A DNA stretch of 64,000 nt. Source: Oxyruncus cristatus. Lineage: Eukaryota; Chordata; Aves; Passeriformes; Cotingidae. Position 1 is the stretch's first letter. Each line of letters opens with the position of its first letter. The DNA is taken from the NCBI GenBank assembly GCA_013399855.1, contig VXAY01004360.1, positions 2,151,386 through 2,215,385 on the forward strand, given 5' to 3'. Made by a program: the position numbers and the translations under genes. Shown piece after piece: positions 39,451 through 50,879 of this stretch. The notes beneath the pieces are model-generated. The model saw only the letters and a program-made list of their open reading frames with translations, had not been told where the DNA came from and searched no databases.

Positions 39451-39674
39451 GCCTGACCATTCACGAGGCACTTGGGCAGTCACACTCTCACCATCAGTGA
39501 CTTTAACTGCTGGGACCAAAACCCCTTCTTAGCAGGAGGCTCCAGTAAGACAATGGATGCCTCCCATGATTCCCTTCACACCCCACTCTCACACAGTCAG
39601 ACCAGGTTTCCTTACTGGCTTGACCCCAGGTTTCCTATAGCAGAGTCTCAAGACCTCCAGTTCTTTTCAGTAAA

Positions 39675-39680
39675 TTTATT
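39675..39680 (-). terminator. Poly(A) signal of the LTR-like block
   Basis: TTTATT on the plus strand reads AATAAA on the minus strand, about 80 bp after the ATATAAAA box. Confidence 0.45.
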
Positions 39681-39753
39681 GTGATGCAGCAACAGAATAA
39701 CAGCTTGATTTGGTGCCTCCAGGAAGGGACCCCGAACAAAAGACTACCTGGTC

Positions 39754-39761
39754 TTTTATAT
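39754..39761 (-). promoter_or_regulatory. TATA box of the LTR-like block
   Basis: TTTTATAT on the plus strand reads ATATAAAA on the minus strand, within GATATAAAAGACC, a typical LTR core-promoter wording. Confidence 0.45.
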
Positions 39762-40105
39762 CCTCAGTTTAACTGCACGATAGTCTGGGGTCTTCCAGCT
39801 GAGTCCTCTTCTCCTGCTGTGTCTCTGAGTGTCCAGTCACCTGGCTGCAACTCAGGTCCCTGTGCCCTTTGTTGTGCAAAGAGTCAGAGACAGTTCATGA
39901 CCTCTTGCCTCAAGCTCCCACCACCCAGATTTCAATCTGTAGCTGGCGCTGCAGCTACACACCCAGCTACCAGCACTAAATGTGTTCCTCAACAGAACGG
40001 TAGTAAGGACAAAGGGTTTGGTTATTACTCCAGTTGTTGTCTAAAACCTTGTGGGAAGAGGGTTGTTGATTATGTGCTGGTAGTATGTGACATGTATGAC
40101 ACCCA

Positions 40106-40718
40106 TCCTTGATGACAGCTATGCTCAGCTATCCTCAACACATGCTACAGTCCTCCTTAAGGTTACTTTCCAAATATGCCCATAGGTTTAGTGGGGAGCA
40201 CAATGATTGTGCAAATATTAACAAGTATTTTGACCCAAGAGAAGCAGATTCAGAAAGATGAATGATTGGTGCTGTGACCTCTGCACAACTAACATTTTCA
40301 GAGGTGTGGCAATGAGGAAGGATCATTTTGTTCTAGCTCCAGTCTGGTCCCATGAATTGAATGCTGATCAGCAGCTGGAGCACATACACTGAGTTCCTAG
40401 GATACATCTGTTGATTTGGTTTCCTCTGCAGGGGATTTGGAGCCGGGACAGCTCTGTGATATGAAGTAAAACATACTAAGTGGGGGTGGTCTGGAATTTC
40501 ATGTCAAAAGTGCACTTTGCTCCATACTAAAATACTAGTTTAGGCACACCAGAAGTCACTCAGGACTTCTGATACATCTTTAGAGTGTGCACTCCCTGAG
40601 TCCTTTTTCTTGGAAACTGAGAGTCATTATTCAGGATTTTCTATATTTTATACTCTCTCTGTATTTTATACAGTGAGAAACAATTTGTTTATAAGGACTA
40701 TGAATCTCTGAGAATAGG
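40106..40718. other. Non-coding DNA, no gene seen
   Basis: About 600 bp of unique sequence. AT-rich dinucleotide-like wording (TTTTATACTCTCTCTGTATT) lies just 5' of the CR1 that follows. Confidence 0.5.
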
Positions 40719-41200
40719 ATCCTCAGTACTGGTGAGGCTGCACCTAGAGTACTGTGCCCTCTTTTGGGCCCCTCACTACATGAATGACATTTTGCTGCTG
40801 GAGCATGTCCAGAGAAGAGAAACAAAAGTACTAGTGTTCAGTGTGGAGAAAAGAAGGCTAGGGGAGACCTTCTTGCCCTCTACAACTACCTGAAAGAAGG
40901 TTGTGGAAAGGTGGAGGTCCACCTTTTTTCCCAGGCAACTAGCAAGGGGAAATGGCCTCAAATTGAGTCAGGGAAGGTTCAGTTTGGATATTAGGAAAAT
41001 TTTCTTTGCTGAAAGGGTGGGCAGGCATTAGAACAGGCTGCCCAGGGGCATGGTGGAGTCACCATCCCTGGAAGTGTTCAAAAAATGAGTGGATGAGGCT
41101 CTTTGCAATATGGTTTAGTGGTCATGGTGGTATTAGGTCAAAGGTTGGACTTGATGAACTTGCAGGTCTTTTCCAACCTTAATCGTTCTATGATTCTCTA
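40719..41200 (+). mobile_element. CR1 LINE 3' fragment
   Basis: Plus-strand CR1 tail of the same branch as 13192-13736. It runs from CTCAGTACTGGTGAGGCTGC, via GAGTACTGTGCCCTCTTTTG and CTCTACAACTACCTGAAAGA, to TTCCAACCTTAATCGTTCTA and TGATTCT at the end. A deletion of about 40 bp removes the part encoding the LRELGLF segment, so the ORF2 remnant is out of frame. Confidence 0.93.
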
Positions 41201-41964
41201 TATTCCTGGAGTAATTAATGGGGAATTCTGCCTAGTGCTGTGAAGCATGATGTCATCATTCAGCCTGATTTGGGTGCCCTAGGATGTAGGAGAGGAAGGA
41301 TCCACATGTATGATATTCACATGTATCTGATATCTTGCAGTAAGACAAACAAGAGTTAAACCCATACCTCTCCTGTTTTAAGTAAATGTCCTATAGGGAT
41401 TATATTATACTACAAAGAACAGTATGGGACAGAGCTTTATGATAGAAATTAGCTGCTTTACAGGGTTCTGCCCATTCTAATGAGAGCCAATAAAACTCAA
41501 TAACTGAATGGATCATATTTATCTGGAAAGTAGATACAGCTAGGTTTTAGACTGGTTTTCTTTTGTGATATTGAAATTTTCAGGTCTTCACAGAGCACTT
41601 GTCATGTCAAACATTGCAACAGCATATTAATTGCATTGAGATGTAATCTGAGAAGCTAAACAGACTTTGACTTAGCAATGCAGTAGTAGCGCTTGCTATT
41701 CCAGGTAGAAAAGTTGAAAAGACCAAAATGGCACTTTGGATTAGAAACTGACATCCTTAAGTTGAAAAGCTAAGGAAAATGGAATCAAAATTTCACCTCT
41801 TTTTATTATGGCTGCACTTGTCATTTTGCACCATAAAATGTGGATGTTACCTGGGCTCATGGAGAATTGGACCCAAGAGACTAGCCTAGAAGAAACCCCT
41901 GGTTTTTAGCTCTGCTGAATACTGATACCCAAATAATTTCTGTTCCATGCCTCCTTCCTAAGAC
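41201..41964. other. Non-coding DNA between CR1 and SINE
   Basis: No gene or recognised repeat in about 760 bp. Confidence 0.5.
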
Positions 41965-42102
41965 TTCACAGGACATTCTGAGTTGGAAGGGTCCCAGCTA
42001 GGATCATTGAGTCAAAACCTTGAGTGAGTGTCCTGTATGAGGATCAGAACCCATGACCTTGACATTACTAGCACCATTCTCTAACCAACTGAGCTAATCT
42101 CA
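41965..42102 (-). mobile_element. tRNA-Ile-derived SINE with CR1-like tail (TguSINE1-like)
   Basis: Read on the minus strand: TTAGCTCAGTTGG (A box, 42097-42085), then TTAGAGAATGGTGCTAGTAA, then CAAGGTCATGGGTTCTGATCC (B box GGTTCTGATCC, 42051-42041). The layout and wording match tRNA-Ile, whose anticodon region reads GTGCTAATAACGCCAAGG. The anticodon position here reads AGT instead of AAT. The second half, ending GGGACCCTTCCAACTCAGAA, is a CR1-type 3' tail, which lets the SINE borrow the CR1 machinery. The A and B boxes would form its internal RNA polymerase III promoter. This structure is known from passerine birds (TguSINE1). Several substitutions show it is old; the acceptor stem is not preserved, so it is not a working tRNA gene. 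Confidence 0.85.
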
Positions 42103-42538
42103 GAGTCATGAGTTTCTGGCCATGGGTGCTGGCAGAGCTCTTTTTCAACCCAAAATATTCCAAATTCAAGATTTTTTTAACTGTATATTTGTAGCTAAAT
42201 AAACTTTGTTGTTCAGATTTTCTCTCTGCAAAACACTTGAAAATATATGTTCTTTGCTTCAGATTTTTTCCTCATTTGAAAATTTCCCATGCATAGATCA
42301 GGTGGTCAAGATCCCATGTCTCTTCTTCATTTTGAAGACAGTCACCATCCTTGGCTACTGTCCTGAGTTACACAAAGACTCTGGTATCCACCTTTTCTTT
42401 TCTCTTTTCCCCAAATATTCCTGCTCATTTAGACTGTGGGGAGGGACTTAAGATAAGGCTGGTACTCTATCATCCTAAGAGAAGAATGTATCCAAAAGTG
42501 TGAAAAGACTGGAATGCTGATGACTCAGACAATCCAGG
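42103..42538. other. Short non-coding spacer
   Basis: About 430 bp of unique sequence with no recognised feature. Confidence 0.45.
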
Positions 42539-43380
42539 TGTTGAGGGTACGCACACCTGCCACCTCAGGTTACGATCTGGGTGTTGTTTCTTTGTCCTTT
42601 CACAAATGACTCATCTGTGGTAACTCCCTTTGGGGAGACATCAGGACAATTCCCACACATGGCCTGAAGTTATTCATCTCTGTCGATGGCCAAAATGGAT
42701 CCACCTGTGCTGACATAACAGGCAGCCATAACATCTTAGAAGGTGTCAAAGACTCTTGAAATGTCTGGTGATCCAGTATTAATCATCCAGTGAGGAACTC
42801 CTTGCCCCAGGGGAGGTACTAGAGGTGTTCCCGCCTACCTTGAGACCAATAAAAGACCGCACTCGAACTTCACTAGGCAGGTCCAGGTCTCCTCCTCTCA
42901 CTCCATGAGACTTCTGCCACCACCTCAGCGGATCAGGACTACAACTACCATCAGAGTTGCAGCAACCAGGTGGATCTGGCAGGTGACCTGTGGGTCCTTC
43001 CACTCACCTGGGGGTCCGCAGCCCTGCTCCAACTGACTGTGCCAGTTCTGCAGCCTCACTCCAGTAATGACCTTCCAAACCATTCCTGCCAGGTTTTAGT
43101 GGGTCAGGGGAGGTCGGCTGCCATCTTGTTTCGGTCTGGTGGGTGGGAGCTTGGGAATTTTCTCCTCACTGGTTAGCTTGACCCAGTTTTATCAGTATTA
43201 TTTATCATTCTTCTTGGTAAAGATTTTTTTTTTTTTTTCACTTACATCCAGGCATATTTGGTCTCTCTCTCTGTATTGGAGAGAACCAGGGGCATTGATA
43301 GGAGGAAGAAGACTCCCGTCCAAGGTCTCTGAGGCCCCTCCAAATTGTCTCAAATTGAGACAGCTACCAACCTTTTGAGG
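42539..43380 (+). mobile_element. Probable ERV LTR or LTR-proximal segment, family not recognised
   Basis: A GC-richer block with LTR-like organisation. A possible TGTTGAGGG start lies at 42539. A promoter-like or poly(A)-like CCAATAAAAGACC lies at 42846-42858, followed by a GC-rich run with phrases such as CAGGTCCAGGTCTCCTCCTC and TGGGGGTCCGCAGCCCTGCTCC. A pyrimidine-rich stretch with T14 (43224-43237) and TTTGGTCTCTCTCTCTG follows. Composition changes sharply at both sides of the block. No target-site duplication was found at the chosen ends and no coding remnant is visible. It could also be an untranslated leader of an ERV rather than the LTR itself. Confidence 0.45.
42848..42855 (+). promoter_or_regulatory. 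AATAAAAG core-promoter or poly(A) element
   Basis: AATAAAAG in CCAATAAAAGACC can serve as a TATA-like box or as a polyadenylation signal in retroviral LTRs. Which role applies cannot be told from sequence. Confidence 0.35.
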
Positions 43381-44220
43381 TGACTAACAAGGCAAAATAT
43401 TTCATCTGTGTCCAATCTGTGTTTTTCTCATAACAACTGAACACTAATAATTGACAATTTTCCACAGTTTTCTGAAATATTTTACTGTATAAGAAGTACA
43501 TAGCTGCTGTACAATCCCACTGGATATGATCCCACTTAACCCTCCCTTCATCTCTTTACTCTTTACTGCAGATTCTGTGGAGTCAGATGAACCCCTTTAT
43601 GGTTGATTGCAGGGGTTCCCCATTTGTTTTCTATTGACGTCTCATTATCAGTTTTGCTCAGTTTATGAATAAAGGCATTATTTTTTTGAATAGGAGTTCT
43701 GCCTGGGCCCTGCAAGTCAAGCTGTGTTGCCTTCTGCTTCTTGCGTTATCACCACCAATAAAGAATCTGCAGCTGGGGATTCAGCTGAAACTTTGTCCAT
43801 GATGCATGGAGCGTGCTAGACTCTAGTTGTTGTCCACAGCTGCAGTAGAGCTACGGTATGAACAGAAGCCAGGACTTCGGGGTTTTTATTATGGTTTTTT
43901 TTGTTTGTTTTTATTTTTGGTTTGTTTGTTTGGTTTGTTTTTTGGTTTTGGTGGGGGTTTTTTTTGTCACTGAAAAAAGCAGGTGGGAGAGGTGGCTACA
44001 TAGAAACCAAAATGTTGAAACTATTTGAAATACCTTTATGCTGAGTTTGATTTCTAAATAGCCACCACTTCATCCTGACCATTCTTTTGCTCTACATATC
44101 AAATGCCCCAAAAGGCATCTCCTGCAACAACTTTTCACTCTATTTCATCTTTTTCCCACTTTGTAGTTGCAGTGAACAAAATTTTTGCCTTCTGAAATCT
44201 GTGGCCAGCAGTAATAGGGT
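43381..44220. other. Non-coding DNA with GT-rich tract
   Basis: No gene. The 43680-43860 part has an isolated CCAATAAAGAATCTGC phrase that could be another LTR scrap, but nothing else supports it. The T/G-rich low-complexity tract is listed separately. Confidence 0.45.
43880..43966. repeat. T/G-rich low-complexity tract, (TTTG)n-like
   Basis: About 87 bp almost purely of T and G on the plus strand, with TTTG units and one GGTGGGGG run. Confidence 0.85.
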
Positions 44221-44768
44221 AGTGATTGTCCCTCTCTACTTAGCAGTGGTGAGGCTGCACCTTGAGTGCTGTGTCCAGTTCTGGGCCCCTCACTACAGGA
44301 AGGACATTGAGACACTGGAGTGTGTTCAGAGAAGGACATCAGTGGAGGGTCTAGGGCATAATTCTTAACAAGGAGCAGCTGAGGGAGCTGTGATTGTTTA
44401 GCTCGGAGAAAAAGCAAATTAAGTGGAACCTTATCACTCTCTACAACTACCTGAAAGAAGGTTATAGCCACCTAGGGATTGGACTCTTCTCACAAGTACC
44501 AAGAGACAGGATGAGAGGAAAATGCCTCAAGTTGCACCAGGAGAGGTTTAGATTGGATATTAGAAACAACTTCTTCACCAAAAGGGTTGTCAGGCATTGG
44601 AACAGGCTGAAGTGGGGGAAATGGTTGAGTCACCATGCCTGAGGGTATTTAAAAGATATGTAGATGTAGTACTTAGGGACATGGTTTAGTAGTGGACCTG
44701 TTAGTGTTGGATCTGTGGTTGGACTTGATGATCTAAGAGGTCTCTCCCAACCTAAATGATTCTGTCAT
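44221..44768 (+). mobile_element. CR1 LINE 3' fragment with ORF2 remnant
   Basis: Plus-strand CR1 of the same branch as 13192 and 40719. It starts GTGATTGTCCCTCTCTACTT and ends AACCTAAATGATTCTGTCAT. Open frames at 44087-44368 and 44394-44642 include the ORF2 C-terminal phrases [20 protein letters not shown] and [13 protein letters not shown], then [21 protein letters not shown] frameshift lies between them near 44330-44400. Confidence 0.94.
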
Positions 44769-46765
44769 ATGAATGGACATAAGATTTCTTAGAGTCTTTC
44801 TTCTAAATTGTGACTCAGAGACTGGGAAGCTACCTGATGATTATTCTCAACTTTCATCTTAATAAAAAATCATAAATCACAAAAAAGAAATCCCTAAACT
44901 AACAAACCCTGCAACACAGTCAGTAGCAATTGCCCCAGAAGGAGATGGTATATAAAAGGAGAAAAAGAACAAGTTAGAAAATAGGCTACCTTCTTTTTTG
45001 TTAGGGTCAGAAGTGAAGGGGTTTTTTTGGTCAGCCAGTTTGGAAGAATTTGGCTTACACTGAAATTCAGATCTTATGATCCATGCCATTTTTGTAAAAC
45101 AAGAAATTAAGAAAAAATATTCAGAAACAGGAATTGTTATGGAGGGAACATCTAGAATTTCTGTGGATTGGAATACATAGAAGAAGGCAGTCCTAACCCA
45201 GAGGGAAACTTGCCCCTCTGACTGCACTTTATGCTTTAGAAATTCAAAAAGACATTTTAGTTCACCACTCAGCAGTGAGGGTACGACATGGAGCTGGCAT
45301 CACCCCGGTACCATGGATTCAGTATCTTTTGGTAAGGAGCATGCCAGCATAAAGACTGGCTCTTTTCTGACCTGGCCTTATCCAAAGCAACAGGTTATTC
45401 ACCTGAGATTCCTCAGAGAAATCATCTCTATTCTCCCATTTCTTTCCATCTCTGAAGGGCTCTCCCACTCTTCTTTTCTTTGTAGAGCTTCAGAACTGTA
45501 ACTCTACATACCCAGAGAAAATCAAACCTGCTACTCTCTGTTCGTTTTTGAACTTAAAACCCTCTGATGAAAATCTACTAAGAAGTTGCTTGGCTTCTTG
45601 GTTTCATAGAGCCACCTGAAGGGTGTGTGCTCTGAGAGCTGAATACCTCCAGGGTCATTCACTGATAGGATGTCATGCAGAGGAAGAAAAGCAAAGCCAG
45701 CTTTGATCACTGGCATCACAAAAATTCAAAGGAAAAAAATAGGAAGTAAAGAAAAATGTGAGATAAATTGAGGAATGGTAAAGGCCAAAAAGATAGCACT
45801 GAGTGAGTTTCTGTTCCCATTGTCAGAGGGATGGATATGAGTTCTTCTGGAAGCACAGTGTGGGGACAAACACCAGAGTCACATGGGAAATGGCACAATG
45901 TGCCTCACCTCTGGCTACCTTCAAGTGAAAGAGCGATCTCCATACTGGGAGCTTTGCAGAAAAAGCATGCATAAGGTGTTAATGTGCAAAAAAGATAGGT
46001 GAGATGTTCCCTTTCCTTTAACCACAGAATATTCTAGGAGGATTAGGAAAAAGTTGACTTCCACTGGGATCAGCAGGACGGAAAGAAAAATCATCATGTT
46101 TATTTCTGGACACTCCCTCCAAGGCTTTGCAGGTGACAGACCCAGTGAAAGCATCCATCTCCGCTCTGTGCTCAGTAAGCAGAAAATGAAACAGAAGAGT
46201 CAGTGTGACAGTGAGTGATTTCAAGCCACTTGTAAAGGCATGCATTCAACCCAAGGCCATCAGCTCAGGAGCCCTCAGAACAATAGGGGTAGGTTTTTTT
46301 TAAAAAAAACAGAGCCACCATAATCCAAAGGGATCTTGAACAAAACAACAAACACAAAACCTTCTAAAACTTTTTCTGCTCATCAAGGCACAAAAGTTCC
46401 CCAAGGCACTTTGTCAGGATTTGAAGTTACTATGAGTATTCTTGCCTGTCCTGGCCATTCTTCAGCCCACCGCAGCTCAAAAAATTCCTTCCAAAACAAA
46501 CGGCATCAGCAGATGATACTTGTTTCTCTTCTCTTTTTGTCTTGGGACATCTGGATGAGCTGCATAGCTCTTTTCACAATGTCTTGGCTCCCTCAAACCA
46601 TTTGTTTAAGACTGGACACAGAAGACTGGCTTGTATGTAAATCCTGGGATTGATGTAATTTTTACCATTCACTAATAACGTCTTACTGTATTGCTCTATG
46701 AAGCTTCTATACAAATATAATTTTTTTCCAGAGAAGTCTACTCAAAACTGCTCTATGGTGGCTCC
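44769..46765. other. Non-coding DNA, no gene seen
   Basis: About 2 kb without recognised repeats. The 116-codon minus frame at 44877-45227 and others are unsupported. A T7-A8 junction lies at about 46296. Confidence 0.5.
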
Positions 46766-47525
46766 TAAAGTTTTAGCATCATGTGCCTGTTTCTGCACCT
46801 GGAATGAGGCAAACCTGGCTGTTTGTACAGACTGGGGAATGAGATGCTGGAAAGCAGTGCAGCAGAAAATGACCTGGGGGTCCTGGTCCATGGCAAGTTG
46901 AATCTGAGTCAGCAGTGCCCTGGCAGCCAGAAGGGCCAACTGTGTCCTGGAAGGCATCAGGCAAAGCATCGCCAGCCGGTCAAGGCAAGTGATTGTCCCA
47001 CTCTGCTCTGCACTGGGGCGGCCTCACCTTGAATATTGTGTGCAGTTTTGGGTACCACAATACAAGAAAGCTATTAGAGAGCATCTGAAGAAGGGCAAAG
47101 AATATGGTGAAGGGCCTTGAGGGGAGGCCGTATTAGGAGTGGCTGAGGTCACTTGATCTGTTCAGCCTGGAGGAGCCTGAGGGGAGACCTCATTGCAGTC
47201 TCCAACTTCCTTGTTAGGGGAATAGGAGGGACAGGAAGTAATCTCATGTTTGTGGTGACCAAGGGAATGGCCTAAAGTTGTGCCAGGGGAGGTTTAGGTT
47301 GGAAATTGGAAAGAGGTCCTTCACCCAGAGGGTAGCTGAGCACTAGAACAGGCTCTTCAGGAAAGTGGTCACAGCACCAGCCTAACAGAGTTCAAGAAGC
47401 TTTCGGATGATACTCTCGGGCACATGGTGTGACTATTGGGAATGGTCCTGTGCAGGACCAAGAGTTGGACTTGATGATCCTTGTGGGTCCCTTCCAACTC
47501 AGCATATTCTATGATTCCGTGATTC
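46766..47525 (+). mobile_element. CR1 LINE 3' fragment, CR1-C/H-like, with ORF2 remnant
   Basis: Plus-strand CR1, 760 bp, of a different branch from its neighbours. It begins in the ORF2 part encoding an LHL-like phrase (TTCTGCACCTGGAATGAGGC). The frame at 46823 onward reads RLGNEMLESSAAENDLGVLV, then KLNLSQQC. It then passes through CTTGAATATTGTGTGCAGTT (LEYCVQF) and ends with GGACTTGATGATCCTTGTGG, GTCCCTTCCAACTCAGCATA and TTCTATGATTCCGTGATTC. Several indels destroy the frame. Confidence 0.94.
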
Positions 47526-49536
47526 TTTTCAACCTTTGAACACATACTGAAAAACACTGATTCAGCAAAACAGGACATTTTTCAGTTACATCCTGGATGC
47601 TTAGATAAAGATATAGACTCACTCCAACATTATCAGGACTCCTGTGTTTAGGTTCTGAAATATAAGAAACTAGCATTAAAATACTAAACCAAAAGACACT
47701 TTTCTACCTGCATGTTTCTAACAATAAAATACTGTCTTCATCCAATACTCTGTAGTCAGTCTTTCTCTTAATCTTTTCTGGAGTTTGCACTAAACACAGC
47801 CAGGTGATTCAGCTTCTTACCTGTGTTGTGGGAGATCAAAGACCAAATCCAAGTGTTGTGTGATTCTGTGTCTGGGTGAAGAAGTAGTTAATTTTTTATA
47901 TGAAGTGGAAAAGCTGTAATGGGAAGCATTGAAGTGTTTGAATCCACAGTCTGAGAGTCAGAGCCGGCATGCAAAAGACAGGTTCAGAAAGCTGTTCTGA
48001 GCAGTCCAGCTAGAGACTTCAAGCTGGCTCTTGTGTATTGCAGATGCACGTTGTAAACACTGGCTGGTGGGATTTCTCCTCTCTTTCTTTTACTAGGTAA
48101 AGACCAAGTTTAAATGGCAAAATAAATCTTAGCCTGTTTTGCAAAAGGAGTTTCTTGTTTTCCAGCCTGCTTTAATTTTCAGCTTTTCTTTGAATATGTG
48201 TGTTAGGATATGCTTTCTGCTGCAGCAGAGATCAATAGCAAGTGATACCTTTGAAGAGGGCAATTTGATGGAATCTGCAGGAAATCAGAGAAAACAGCAT
48301 TATACAAGCAATTGCTTCCTCATTGACCTCACATACTATTTGGCCTTTCCAAGCAGCGGCTAGATGTGTCTATCACAAACTAGTAAGTTATGAAGCAAAT
48401 TTAATAGGAAGAAAATGACTTGATTGGACTTTCAAAACCAGTGCACTCTGAAGGTTTCCTCTCTCACTGCCCTCAAAAAAGTGTTGAAAGGGAACCAAGA
48501 ATGCAATTTTCACCTTTGATAGTACAGTCTATCTAATATGCAGGCAAGGCCTTTCTACAAATCTTATTTTAAGGTGTGAATATGCACTGAGGAAAGAATT
48601 ACTCCTTCCTGCATCCTTTCTTCATTAAACAATGCTAATACACTCTTTTTAACATTCTGATCTTCTGAAGGACTGAGACTCAGGGCCAAGATACTGAAAA
48701 GTGATCTCAACCAAGAAATCTTAGTGGAGTTCTCTTCACAAGCAAAGACATGGAGAGAGAAAGCAGACCTGAGGGATGGTACTGACTGAGTGCAACTGCA
48801 TGTAGTATATCTATCTGCCACCTTTTTGAAGAAACTTAAGCTCATTTAAACAGTGACCCTTTTAGTAAGTCTCTCAGGGATGGGCTCTTCCCTTACAAAC
48901 TTAGTGAAAGTTGTCTGTCCCATACAAGTAAATTATCTCAGCTCCCTCGGTGACCAGTAGAGAGAGCCAAGCACCTTTAGAAATCAATCAACTCTTTCTC
49001 CCTGGTACAAATTTCTAAAGTAGATGAAGTGGTTTTTTCTGCTTTGTTGCCTCTTTGTCCCCATTGACAGTAGGGGCGATATAGAAGGAGCACTAGGCAG
49101 GGCAGGATATTAGGCAACTGTATCAGAAAATAGTAGAGAATTCTCCATTAATAGGTAGACTTTATTGCATTTTATTCAGAAATGGAGGGGGGTTGTTTGT
49201 TGATCTCAAGTCTCTCCTACCAAAGTTTCAAACAACTGTTTCTAACAATGCGGGGTTTTGTTTACCTTTATTCTGTGCATTTTGGATTTTGTTTTTCTGG
49301 GATTTTTTTTGTTTATTTTGTTTGTTCGCTTGTTTGTTTTCTAAATACAGAAATGTACTAGGAAATGAAGATTTTGAAAGAAATTAACCTTTGAAAGAGT
49401 TAAGCAGGCAGGGAATATAATCAGAAAAAAAAACTGGCCTTGTATGATTTCCAGTGTTCATGTAAAGACTTCTGTAGTACAAAAAGATAAACACTGTGTG
49501 TCTCTGCCTCAATTTGCTGACAAGTCCATGCAAGTT

Positions 49537-49562
49537 TGCGCGCGCATGCGTGTGTGTGTGTA
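49537..49562. repeat. Alternating pyrimidine-purine tract, (CG)n-(TG)n
   Basis: TGCGCGCGCATGCG followed by (TG)n and TA alternates pyrimidine and purine without a break for 26 nt, the pattern that favours left-handed Z-DNA. Confidence 0.9.
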
Positions 49563-50879
49563 GAGATACACGGGTTGTGGAAAGGTTTAGATGGATTGTG
49601 GGATAGTGATTTACTTGAAATAAAATCTCCTGATACCATTTCATTATGCTCTAATATAGAATAGACCTGCAGGGTGATTGATGCCTTTAGCATCCCCGCA
49701 GATCATATAGAAGGTGTTCTGTGCCCTGCAGAGCTCTGGGGTCTTGTGTAAGCTTGCTTCAAAATTGCTCCATCTTTCAGGGAGTTCATATGCTGGTAGG
49801 CTCTGAAGATGACAGCTCAAATATATATAATATATATAATTTTTGTTCAAAAAAGTTTTCTCCATTAAGTTACTACTAAAGCTGTGACCTCTCATATGAC
49901 TAGTGACCAAACCCCAAACACTGGCATTGCATTCAGGATCCTAATACTTACTTGCCTAAACACACCAGATATTATCTGCTTTGTGATGCATTTGAGCAAC
50001 AGTGACTGAAAACATGGTTTGTTTTTTTGGTTGTTTGTTTGTTCTCATTGCTGTTATATTACACCAATTTAGTCTTCTATATATCTTAACCCAATGTGTC
50101 AAATTTTCAGCCTGAAGCTACTGAGTGTAGCTCCCTACAATAGTGTGGTTTTATTTTACAGTAAGGAGAACCTCACCTGCTATGACAATGTGAGGACAGG
50201 ATCTCAAAGTATTCAATAACGCTTAGCAACATGCCATAACAGCATATAAGCTCAAGTGAAGAAAGCAGCATGTCAAATGAAAACATAGGAGGAAATTAAC
50301 TTTGTGGAGTACTGTTTACCTAAATTACGATTTGGGACAGGCCTAAGGAATAATACAGTGTTTGCTGTGTAGCTGTCTTGCCTTGGTATGATCATTAAAA
50401 AATTAAGTGACCAATAGTTCCTTAGGTAAGTAAAGATGACAGGTGTAATTTTTGGTTTTTAATTTTAAGTGTTAGTATATATTAAATCAGCATCTGTGCA
50501 CTATCTGTTCCTTTCAGCACAGCTCCAGTTTCAAGTTCCAAGTATAAGAGAATGCCATATAATATAATTGTGGTCATTTTATTTTCTTCAATAAAAGCAA
50601 TCATTGCCTGTAGCTGGCTTCAAAGTGCTGTAATCAACTTGAAACCATTACCAAATATGTGTTAAAAGGAGTCTGAAACCTGGCTTTGAAGAGTTTTTTG
50701 AATTGGCATTATACTTAGCATTAAGATGGAAAAGCACAGACTGTTCAGAACACCTAGCAGTCACTGAAGTAAAATTAAAGGTATCGTTTTGCAAAAAAAT
50801 CTCAGGTGAGTGCAAAACAAAAAAATAGCCTAATTCTTTTATCTTAGTCAATTAAAAGTTAGTGTGTACATTAAGGGCT

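Larger units (their letters stand above)
39451..40105 (-). mobile_element. Probable ERV LTR, reverse orientation, family not recognised
   Basis: Read on the minus strand the block has the order expected of a retroviral LTR. U3-like DNA may start TGGGTGTCATACATG at 40105. Next come an ATATAAAA box (39761-39754) and, about 80 bp on, an AATAAA signal (39680-39675). About 220 bp of GC-richer U5-like sequence follows. The spacing of TATA and AATAAA fits a short R region, as in ERV1 or ERVK types. No target-site duplication, primer-binding site or internal coding sequence was found, and both edges are estimates. The 143-codon plus frame at 39681-40112 is antisense to it and not a gene. Confidence 0.5.

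Noticed and set aside
39681..40112. 143-codon plus-strand open frame
   Set aside because: Lies antisense to an LTR-like block and shows no domain; explained by the GC-richer repeat.
42041..42097. Possible tRNA-Ile gene on the minus strand
   Set aside because: A and B boxes are present, but the acceptor stem is not kept, the anticodon position is changed and a CR1-like tail follows. It is a SINE head.
43680..43860. Possible additional LTR scrap with CCAATAAAGAATCTGC
   Set aside because: Only one signal; no termini, TATA spacing or match to other copies in the window.
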